From contig JAFACP010000315.1 in the NCBI GenBank assembly GCA_023425455.1, positions 1 through 5,876 on the forward strand: DNA of 5,876 nt, read 5' to 3'. This stretch comes from Pseudomonadota bacterium. GTDB taxonomy: Bacteria; Pseudomonadota; Gammaproteobacteria; Enterobacterales; Enterobacteriaceae. Under the pieces are notes generated by a model. The model saw only the letters and a list, made by a program, of their open reading frames with translations, did not search any database and was not told the DNA's origin. Shown here one piece after another: positions 1 to 4,709 of the stretch. The translations under genes and the position numbers were made by a program. Position 1 is the first letter of the stretch; the number at the start of each line of letters is the position of its first letter.

Positions 1-391
1 TGCTGTGGCTACAACGCACCTCGTGGGTTCCACTGGTTTCGATCTGGCAGCTGTAGCCGTTCTTTTCAAGCAGTTCAGTGAGCGGCGTCAGATCGTGAAT
101 GCAGGGCTCACCGCCGGTGATCACCACGTGACGGGCGGTCCAGCCCTGGCGACCAATAATGGCCAGCAGATCTTCCGCACTTCCCGCCCCCCATTTATCA
201 CTCTCTTTGGTCTTGGCCAGAATGCTAAACAGCGACACTTCCCGATCTGCGAGTTTATCCCACGTATGTTTGGTATCACACCAGGCACAGCCAACCGGGC
301 ATCCCTGTAAACGAATAAAGATGGCGGGAACGCCGGTAAAGTAACCCTCGCCTTGCAGGGTCTGGAACATCTCGTTAATCGGGTACTGCAT
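1..391 (-). CDS. queE: 7-carboxy-7-deazaguanine synthase QueE (5' part, runs off the left edge)
   Basis: Radical-SAM enzyme that converts 6-carboxytetrahydropterin to 7-carboxy-7-deazaguanine in the pathway to preQ0 and queuosine tRNA modification; cytoplasmic. The reverse strand reads without a stop from ATG at 391 to the window edge, giving about 130 of the roughly 223 residues of the E. coli protein. The N-terminus MQYPINEMFQTLQGEGYF is that of enterobacterial QueE. The cluster-binding cysteines are C31, C35 and C38 (GCPVGCAWC, the CX3CX2C form seen in the E. coli enzyme), and the SAM-contacting GGEP motif is at 93-96. An in-frame ATG two codons upstream (395-397) could also start it; I chose 391 because it matches the E. 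coli start. A GAG-type ribosome site lies just upstream. It follows nanE by 53 bp on the same strand with no convincing terminator between. In E. coli, QueE is also reported to act on cell division when overproduced. Nothing looks broken in the visible part. Confidence 0.96.
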   Translation of the reverse strand, partial: MQYPINEMFQTLQGEGYFTGVPAIFIRLQGCPVGCAWCDTKHTWDKLADREVSLFSILAKTKESDKWGAGSAEDLLAIIGRQGWTARHVVITGGEPCIHDLTPLTELLEKNGYSCQIETSGTHEVRCSHS

Positions 392-444
392 AGTCATCTC
401 AGTTATGGGGTAAACGCTAAGTATCGCAGATCCCCGCCAGCGGA

Positions 445-1152
445 TCATGCTCCATCGATGCTTTGCGCCCCTATTGCCGCAATAAAACGTTCGGTGATCT
501 GCTGTGGTCGGGTAATTGCCCCTCCGACAACCACCGTGTGCGCCCCCAGCGCCAGACAGCGTGCCGCCCGTTCAGGCGTATCAACGTTGCCCTCCGCCAC
601 CACCGGGATCGTTACCCCAGCCACCACCTCACGCAGAAACGCACAGTCATTTTCCGGTAGCGAATGGCCTGCCGTCTCAGCGGTATAGCCATAGAGCGTC
701 GTCCCGACACAGTCAAATCCCAGCTGTTGCGCCCTGACGGCTTCATCGACAGTGGCGATATCGGCCATCAACAGCAGCGACGGATAGCGAGCGCGGATCT
801 GCGCCACCAGCGCCTCCAGCGCTTGTCCGCCGGGGCGATGTCGTGCAGTGGCATCAAGGGCAATCATCTCCGGGCTTACCGTCATCAGCTCACCAACTTC
901 CTTTAAGGTGGCGGTAATAAACACGTCGCTACCCGCGTAATCACGCTTGATGATGCCAATCACCGGCAGAGAGACCTGCTGTTTGATGGCTGTGATGTCC
1001 GCCACGCTATTGGCGCGTATTGCCGCAGCGCCGCCCTGTGCCGCCGCCAGCGACATCCGCGACATAATAAACGGACTATGCAGGGGTTCGTTATCCAGCG
1101 CCTGACACGAGACAACCAGGTTTCCTTTCAGCTGATCCAGTACTGTTTTCAT
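445..1152 (-). CDS. nanE: N-acetylmannosamine-6-phosphate 2-epimerase (NanE family)
   Basis: Converts N-acetylmannosamine-6-phosphate to N-acetylglucosamine-6-phosphate, the step that feeds ManNAc or sialic acid into amino-sugar catabolism; cytoplasmic. The 235 residues are full length for the family and form a (beta/alpha)8 barrel pattern. Visible family motifs are RMSLAAAQGGAAAIRANS (32-49), GIIKRDY with the expected catalytic lysine K69, LDAT (99-102), MADIAT (129-134), VGTTLYGYT (149-157), VAEGNVDTPE with the expected acidic residue E187, and the phosphate-binding VVVGGAITRP (207-216). The start ATG (1152-1150) overlaps the TAA stop of the PTS gene as TAATG, so the two were translationally coupled, with GGAAGAG upstream. 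The neighbouring permease fragment suggests the pair once imported and processed a phosphorylated amino sugar. This is probably distinct from the nanE copy in the usual nanATEK cluster, because none of those genes is here. The gene itself is intact, but its natural promoter, expected upstream of the PTS gene, has been lost. Confidence 0.94.
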   Translation of the reverse strand: MKTVLDQLKGNLVVSCQALDNEPLHSPFIMSRMSLAAAQGGAAAIRANSVADITAIKQQVSLPVIGIIKRDYAGSDVFITATLKEVGELMTVSPEMIALDATARHRPGGQALEALVAQIRARYPSLLLMADIATVDEAVRAQQLGFDCVGTTLYGYTAETAGHSLPENDCAFLREVVAGVTIPVVAEGNVDTPERAARCLALGAHTVVVGGAITRPQQITERFIAAIGAQSIDGA

Positions 1153-1586
1153 TACGATAAGATCTCTTCCACTTCGTTTTTGATAATCGTGACATGGGGT
1201 CCATAGATGACCTGAACGCCGTTGCCGCGGACAATCACGCCGCGTGCGCCGGTCGCCTTTAACGCAACTTCATCGACTTTGCTGCCATCTTTAACCGTTA
1301 CGCGCAGACGCGTTGCGCAGCAGTCGACCTCTTCAAGATTGTCTCTCCCACCTAACCCGCCAATCACCGCTGCGGCACGTTCGTTCTGAGACAAGGCCTC
1401 CTCAGCGACAACAGGCTCTTTCTCGCGACCGGGCGTAGCAAAATCAAAGCGGACGATCAGGTAGCGGAAGGTGAAGTAATAGAGGAAGAACCACGGTACG
1501 CCGACCAGAGGAACAAGCATCCAGTGCGTTTTGGCTTCCCCCTGGGGTTCTACGCCTGAACCGCCGAAATTTCCGGCGCGAAGTTT
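1152..1586 (-). pseudogene. PTS EIICB permease remnant: end of EIIC plus complete EIIB domain
   Basis: C-terminal remnant of a phosphotransferase-system sugar permease of the glucose/N-acetylglucosamine/MurP superfamily, an inner-membrane transporter that phosphorylates sugar on entry. The open frame runs from just after the TAA at 1587-1589 to the stop at 1152-1154; the first ATG is at 1520. Upstream of that ATG the frame still reads FGGSGVEPQGEAKTHW, which looks like permease sequence, so the ATG is not the true start. Numbering from it, residues 1-24 (LVGVPWFFLYYFTFRYLIVRF) are the last EIIC membrane segment, TPGRE (29-33) is the usual linker, and the EIIB domain carries LGGRDNLEEVDCCATRLRV (56-74), where C68 aligns with the phosphorylated cysteine. 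Most of EIIC, normally several hundred residues, is missing, so it cannot transport. The free EIIB domain could in principle fold if translated from 1520. The substrate is not determined; the coupled epimerase suggests ManNAc or a related amino sugar. Confidence 0.9.
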
Positions 1587-1859
1587 TTAGTGATCTTTCG
1601 GCGCTTCAATGACGCCATCTGCAATACCTTGTGCCAACCTTTCCATCCATTTTGCAAAGAGAAAATATCCAGGATATTGCAGGCAAATGTAGTCCATCTG
1701 GACTTCTGACGCGCAGTCCATTACCCACTTAAAAGCATCCATATAGTCATAACAGCTCTGCAATAGCTGAGCATCGCCATTTTCTGTCAGAGGGAACCGG
1801 CAGGCATAATCATGAACTATTTTCGCCAGCTGTCGCTATTCTACGGTTAAGCCGATCAT
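1587..1859 (-). pseudogene. Unknown small gene downstream of hcp, interrupted by an amber codon (possible orphan immunity gene)
   Basis: A 91-codon reading frame from ATG at 1859 to TAA at 1587-1589, interrupted at codon 8 by TAG (1838-1836). It reads MIGLTVE, stop, then RQLAKIVHDYACRFPLTE, continuing without further stops for 82 residues to GVIEAPKDH. A strong ribosome site GAGGAG lies five bases before the ATG, arguing that this was a translated gene. A single C-to-T change from CAG (Gln) would explain the TAG. After the stop there is no ATG until mid-gene (YMDAF), so an N-terminally shortened product is unlikely to be whole. The peptide is soluble-looking, aromatic and cysteine-containing (CYDYMDAFKWVMDC; YICLQYPGYFLFAKWMERL), with no signal peptide or membrane segment. 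I do not recognise the family. It follows hcp by 56 bp, a position often taken by effector or immunity genes, so immunity is only an inference. Its stop codon lies at the seam with the PTS remnant, so its own C-terminus may have been altered. Confidence 0.55.
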
Positions 1860-1864
1860 TTTAT

Positions 1865-1870
1865 CTCCTC
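1865..1870 (-). promoter_or_regulatory. Ribosome binding site of the interrupted small gene
   Basis: On the reverse strand this reads GAGGAG, five bases before the ATG at 1859. It is a near-ideal Shine-Dalgarno sequence. It supports 1859 as the original start and thus the view that the amber codon at position 8 breaks a real gene. Confidence 0.7.
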
Positions 1871-1915
1871 GTTAGAGACAAGGGAGGCAATTGCTTCCTT
1901 TGGGACTCCTCGCCA

Positions 1916-2395
1916 TCAGCCACAACAACGGTCGTTCCATACATCCCGATAAATAATATTACCCTCCGTATACTTCCAGGTAATCGCCTCATAACGTAAT
2001 TCAAGCGTTTCAAGGTGAGTACTACTCATACCGTTAGGAGAGAGGAATGGTGCAACTGTTGTGAACTTGACGTTTTCCAGAATGATATTGAAATACTCGA
2101 CCTCGATGCCCGATTCCAGAATACGGTACATCTTGATTGTCGCTTTCTTCATGGTCCGGCCTTCGCAGACAGCGCGATACAGAAGTGGTGTTGTCTGATC
2201 AAATTCTTTCACTATCGTTATAGGGCGGTGAACGCGCGTACCCGTAAGTTTTCCCCAACTCGGGTCAACCGGAATAGTGACGCCGTGAGAGAATGATTTT
2301 AACTCGATAGAGCCAAGGCGGGGTGGCATCATGCAACTACCAACTATTGGAGAGCCGCTCTCATCTTCAAGCCATAAATGTGCGGGTGTAGACAT
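1916..2395 (-). CDS. hcp: Hcp family type VI secretion tube protein (orphan copy)
   Basis: Hcp forms the hexameric rings that stack into the inner tube of the type VI secretion system; it is exported with, and can carry and stabilise, small effectors in its lumen. The 159 residues match the usual single-domain length with no toxin extension. Family landmarks are AHLWLEDESGSPIVGS (5-20), GSIELKSFSHGVTIP (27-41), GKLTGTRVHRPITIVKEFD (48-66), LLYRAVCEGRTMKKATIKMYR (71-91), EVEYFNIILENV (98-109) and the C-terminal LELRYEAITWKYTEGNIIYRDVWND. The start ATG at 2395 has AAGGAA five bases upstream. No other T6SS genes (tss, vgrG, clpV) are in the window, so this is an orphan hcp serving a machine encoded elsewhere. 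It lies 46 bp downstream of the 62-residue membrane protein and 56 bp upstream of the interrupted small gene, all on one strand, so probably one transcript. The gene is intact. Confidence 0.95.
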   Translation of the reverse strand: MSTPAHLWLEDESGSPIVGSCMMPPRLGSIELKSFSHGVTIPVDPSWGKLTGTRVHRPITIVKEFDQTTPLLYRAVCEGRTMKKATIKMYRILESGIEVEYFNIILENVKFTTVAPFLSPNGMSSTHLETLELRYEAITWKYTEGNIIYRDVWNDRCCG

Positions 2396-2400
2396 GGTAT

Positions 2401-2406
2401 TTCCTT
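2401..2406 (-). promoter_or_regulatory. Ribosome binding site of hcp
   Basis: Reverse strand AAGGAA, five bases before the hcp ATG at 2395. It lies in a very AT-rich 46-bp gap after the small membrane-protein gene. It fixes the hcp start at the MSTPAHLWL reading, which matches the family N-terminus. I could not support a specific -35/-10 promoter in the gap. Confidence 0.65.
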
Positions 2407-2441
2407 ATAAATAAATTTACGATGATGCTAACGTTTGACGA

Positions 2442-2630
2442 TTACCATTTAACATATCGATAAAATATAACGATCACGAAAATGCAGAAGATAGGGACAG
2501 GCCATATTGGTCCGTCAGGGAAAATTTGAAAAAGGACAACTGCAAATAAAAGTGTCAATAAGGCAGGGCCGTACATAGATATCAATGACCTGAATGTCCG
2601 CCTGAAAAATCTTTTAATAATATTCATCAT
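2442..2630 (-). CDS. Small two-helix membrane protein, candidate immunity protein for the upstream effector
   Basis: A 62-residue protein I do not recognise by sequence. The N-terminus is strongly basic (K6, R7, R10, R11, R14), followed by two hydrophobic segments, about 20-37 (YGPALLTLLFAVVLFQIF) and 43-59 (WPVPIFCIFVIVIFYRY), joined by a short PDGPI turn. By the positive-inside rule both ends should face the cytoplasm, giving a hairpin in the inner membrane. The start ATG (2630) is two bases after the stop of the 230-residue gene upstream, with a second ATG directly following, so translation is very likely coupled. Such tight pairing of a larger protein with a tiny membrane protein, directly ahead of hcp, fits an effector/immunity pair in which the immunity protein guards the inner membrane against a pore-former, as proposed for Sip6 with Ssp6 in Serratia. 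That role is inference from context. Alternatives are a membrane chaperone or a holin-like protein. The gene is intact. Confidence 0.7.
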   Translation of the reverse strand: MMNIIKRFFRRTFRSLISMYGPALLTLLFAVVLFQIFPDGPIWPVPIFCIFVIVIFYRYVKW

Positions 2631-2632
2631 AA

Positions 2633-3325
2633 TTATCGAATCATCCTGGTTATGATGTCTGCAATCTCACCATCCGATACCCATTGTGCTTTAAACGCTT
2701 CAACTCGTTCAAACAATGACTCTATCAGAAAGTACATCATTTCCAGCTCTTGTGCATATAGCGCTGAGTAGTACGCTGGATAAGTAATATGAAGACGACG
2801 CGCACTATCTGCCGCTTTCTGCACAACGCCATATACGCCAATAACCCCAACAACACCTCCTGCTCTTCGCCCTGCCAGCGCACTGAGTTCAAGGCTTAAA
2901 TTCATGCCTGCAGCGACAAATGATGCTGTTGCTAAAGCAAATCCTGTGTTTGTGAGTGAGCTTGCGGCAATATGAACATTTACTGCCATTAACAGTTGTT
3001 TGATGTGCTCTAGTTGGTCGGATGTTTTGTACCGGAATACCTGTTCAAAGTAAATTCTAAGCATTTCATATACAACATCTCCATCTCTTATAATATGATA
3101 AACACCTTTAGTAAATCGGATATCTTCGGACTTTTGTTTCTGGCATACGTCCTGATATTCATCAGTAAAGCAGGATGTATAATACAGTACACGCGTTGCT
3201 CCTGCACCGATCGTCTCAATCTGATTTGATACGGCTTTTCCTACACCCGCTAATTCGTGGTCGAGTTTTAACGCAAGAATTTTATTAGCCTGAAAATAAT
3301 TTATAACGTCATTTCTGTAGTACAT
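2633..3325 (-). CDS. Putative type VI secretion effector with hydrophobic, glycine-rich hairpin (possibly Ssp6-like pore-former)
   Basis: A 230-residue protein with no signal peptide. Residues 1-110 are polar and mixed, with several charged helices (for example DVVYEMLRIYFEQVFRYK, 83-100). From about 111 to 170 comes a hydrophobic stretch in two parts, roughly 111-143 (LLMAVNVHIAASS, then GFALATASFVAAG) and 155-169, the latter carrying a glycine zipper (GGVVGVIGVYG, 156-166). The parts are separated by SLELSALAGRR. The C-terminal 60 residues are amphipathic and aromatic (YPAYYSALYAQELEMMYFLIESLFERVEAF). This arrangement suits a soluble protein able to insert a helical hairpin into a membrane. 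The gene lies directly before a coupled 62-residue membrane protein and then hcp, so I infer an Hcp-delivered effector acting on the target inner membrane. Size, layout and context recall the Ssp6 ion-selective pore family, but I cannot align them here. The ATG at 3325 has AGGGAG five bases upstream; its first 25 bases overlap the open tail of the resolvase remnant. Confidence 0.72.
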   Translation of the reverse strand: MYYRNDVINYFQANKILALKLDHELAGVGKAVSNQIETIGAGATRVLYYTSCFTDEYQDVCQKQKSEDIRFTKGVYHIIRDGDVVYEMLRIYFEQVFRYKTSDQLEHIKQLLMAVNVHIAASSLTNTGFALATASFVAAGMNLSLELSALAGRRAGGVVGVIGVYGVVQKAADSARRLHITYPAYYSALYAQELEMMYFLIESLFERVEAFKAQWVSDGEIADIITRMIR

Positions 3326-3330
3326 AACCG

Positions 3331-3336
3331 CTCCCT
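3331..3336 (-). promoter_or_regulatory. Ribosome binding site of the putative effector gene
   Basis: Reverse strand AGGGAG, five bases before the ATG at 3325. It decides the start of the 230-residue protein. The spacing equals that of hcp and the interrupted small gene. No clear promoter could be assigned upstream, where the sequence is resolvase remnant. Confidence 0.65.
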
Positions 3337-3360
3337 GCTTATTTCATTAGATCCAATTTT

Positions 3361-3888
3361 CCAGTATTTTCCACGGAAAAGTGTCCGATAGACCGTGGGC
3401 GGAAGACGGGAATAATTCAGCCAGTACTCGCCGCTTCCGTACATCTTGCAAAGCTCTTTCTGCTGTTTATCTGATAACTTCGACTGCTTCCCCCTTAGTT
3501 TTCCTTTCGCCCGTGCAATGGCCATCCCTTCGCGCGTGCGAAGACGTATCAGACCTCCTTCAAACCCGGCAAACGTCGCCAGCACATTGAAGAACATTTT
3601 CCCCATAGGTCTGGCGGATCGTAAATGCTGGTTTCCAGTGCCAACTTCACGCCTCTGGCCTGTAATACATCTGCTATCTCACGTGCATCAGGTACCGAAC
3701 GCGCCAGGCGGTCAAGCCAGGAACAACCAGCATGTCACCGCTGCGTACAGCGGGCAGAGCCAGAACCAGGTCTCTGTCGGTTTGATCCTGTTAACCCCTT
3801 ATCGATATAAATTCGATCCGGGGAGACACTGAGTTTCGCCAGGGCTTCCTGCTGAAGAGCAGCGGGCATAGCCAATGTATTGCAGTAA
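3361..3888 (-). pseudogene. Serine resolvase/invertase remnant (TnpR/Pin type), multiply broken
   Basis: Remnant of a small serine recombinase, which normally resolves transposon cointegrates by cutting at a res site through an N-terminal serine. The pieces lie in order but in different frames. The N-terminal IGYAR is at 3862-3876. It joins abruptly at 3861 to ALQQEALAKLSVSPDRIY, so the segment holding the catalytic serine of the usual YARVST motif is deleted. GLTGSNRQRPG then shifts frame near 3760, AVRSGDMLVVPGL shifts near 3711 (TTGACCGC where TTGGACCGC is expected), and REIADVLQARGVKLALETS shifts near 3608 before MGKMFFNVLATFAGFE. The long arm continues as LIRLRTREGMAIARAKGKLRG, but the C-terminal helix-turn-helix is shortened: GEYWLNYSRLPPTVYRTL lacks roughly a dozen bases of the expected sequence. 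No transposase is present. The protein cannot be functional. The remnant lies directly upstream of the effector gene and probably marks the mobile element that brought, or recombined near, this cassette. Confidence 0.9.
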
Positions 3889-3990
3889 TAAAGTATACGT
3901 TTAAGGGGCCATGATAGAGAGTGATATCGTACCAGTGATATGAGACACGTCAGCAGTGATTTTCTCTGAAGCACAAATTTAAATTTTCAC
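3889..3990. other. Non-coding gap upstream of the resolvase remnant, with short AGTGAT repeats
   Basis: AT-rich stretch between the resolvase remnant and the SDR remnant. I find no gene in it. It contains AGTGATAT at 3920-3927 and 3934-3941 and a shorter AGTGAT at 3955-3960, all in the same direction. A resolvase gene is normally preceded by its res site, so these could be decayed recombinase-binding half-sites, but the copies are short and unevenly spaced (14 and 21 bases). The right-hand insert boundary must lie in or near this gap. Confidence 0.3.
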
Positions 3991-4020
3991 TGTCCGCTGA
4001 ACAATTGGGAGGTCACGCAG

Positions 4021-4656
4021 GTGGTTAACTGCGCAGTCGTCGCCTCGTTCGGCAATAACCCGCTTATCTGGAAGGTGAATGTTGAAGGCACGCTGGCACT
4101 GGCCCGGCCATCGATTGTCGTGGGTCACACCCGTCACGGCTGCGCGCCTTCCAGCAGCATCTTTTGGGTCTTCAGTATGGGGCTGATGCTGCAGAAATTT
4201 ATGTGTTCGATGGAAGACAGGATCGACGTTGTCCCGGTGGACTATTGCGCCGACGCGCTGTTGATGCTGCTGAACTGCTCTGCCCGTGCCGGCGATGTGG
4301 TCCATATTTCTGCTGGCGAGGAGAACAGCGTACGCTTTGCAGATATCGATCGGGCGATGGCCCTGGCGCTGGAAAAAGCCCCGGTTGGCGATAAGTATGC
4401 CCAGGTGAACTACGACACGCTGGTCAGAATGCGTCGTGAGTTAAAGGTGATCTTTGGCCCGTGCAATGAACGTCTGATGCTGAAGGCAATGCGCTTGTAC
4501 GGTGAATTTGCCAGGCTGAACGTGCGCTTCAGCAATGACAAACTGCTGAGCATGGGGATGGCAAAACCGCCGCGCTTTACGGATTATATTGCGCGCTGTG
4601 TGCAAACCACACAGGGGTTGTCCATTCCGGAGCAAATGGCGGTCGATTTTAAATAG
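4021..4656 (+). pseudogene. SDR/NAD-dependent epimerase-like protein, 5'-truncated and internally deleted
   Basis: C-terminal portion of an extended short-chain dehydrogenase/reductase of the epimerase or thioester-reductase-like group. The frame opens after a stop at 3967-3969 and could begin at GTG 4021; recognisable sequence is VNCAVVASFGNNPLIWKVN, a Rossmann-fold segment after the nucleotide-binding loop. The N-terminal GxxGxxG loop is absent. Near 4105-4107 the sequence goes straight from VEGTLALAR to PSIVVGHTRHG. In family members the first normally precedes, and the second follows, the catalytic Ser and YxxxK segment, so that segment appears deleted in frame. The rest reads normally: VVPVDYCADALLMLL (the usual substrate-domain motif), the C-terminal half, and the end at QMAVDFK, stop 4654-4656. 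At 211 residues it is well short of a typical 340-370. Lacking cofactor loop and catalytic residues, it cannot be an active reductase. It points toward eno and ends at a shared terminator. The original substrate is unknown. Confidence 0.85.
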
Positions 4657-4658
4657 CC

Positions 4659-4690
4659 AAAAAAAATGCCAGTCTTGCGACTGGCATTTT
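4659..4690. terminator. Rho-independent terminator, mainly of eno, possibly bidirectional
   Basis: A perfect 12-bp inverted repeat, AAAATGCCAGTC at 4663-4674 and GACTGGCATTTT at 4679-4690, with loop TTGC. Read on the reverse strand from eno it is followed by eight T (complement of A 4659-4666), a strong intrinsic terminator about 20 bp past the eno stop codon. Read on the forward strand it follows the SDR remnant and ends in TTTTCATTTT, so it can serve both converging genes. Confidence 0.92.
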
Positions 4691-4709
4691 CATTTTAAGG
4701 CTTAAGCGA

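Larger units (their letters stand above)
1587..3990. mobile_element. Inferred accessory insert carrying an orphan T6SS cargo cassette
   Basis: Composite region between two truncated chromosomal genes. It holds, all on the reverse strand, a resolvase remnant, a putative effector, a small membrane protein, hcp and an interrupted small gene. Its base composition in 2400-3330 is clearly more AT-rich than either flank. Both flanking genes lose their 5' ends at its borders: the PTS gene near 1587 and the SDR gene somewhere in 3970-4021. I see no intact integrase, no terminal inverted repeats and no target-site duplication, so the limits are approximate and the mechanism of arrival is not shown. Confidence 0.5.

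Noticed and set aside
428..447. Small inverted repeat GATCC/GGATC at the nanE stop codon
   Set aside because: The stem is only five pairs with a mismatch and no T-run follows, so I do not call a terminator between nanE and queE.
5..906. Several forward-strand open frames over 5-906
   Set aside because: They oppose queE and nanE, which have recognisable motifs on the reverse strand; the high G+C of this part produces long spurious frames.
1882..1898. Near-palindrome GGAGGCAATTGCTTCC between hcp and the small gene
   Set aside because: It has no loop and no T-run, so it is not a terminator; it could be an operator but one imperfect copy is too little evidence.
1916..2395. Hcp with a C-terminal toxin extension
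   Set aside because: The protein stops a few residues after the usual Hcp end (NIIYRDVWND), so no extra domain is fused.
2396..2441. AT-rich gap before hcp as a separate hcp promoter
   Set aside because: TTATAA-like -10 sequences occur but no -35 at suitable spacing could be defended; AT richness alone explains them.
4021..4305. Reverse-strand open frame across 3979-4305 and a forward frame at 4164-4394
   Set aside because: Both are out-of-frame shadows of the SDR remnant, whose forward frame shows clear family sequence.
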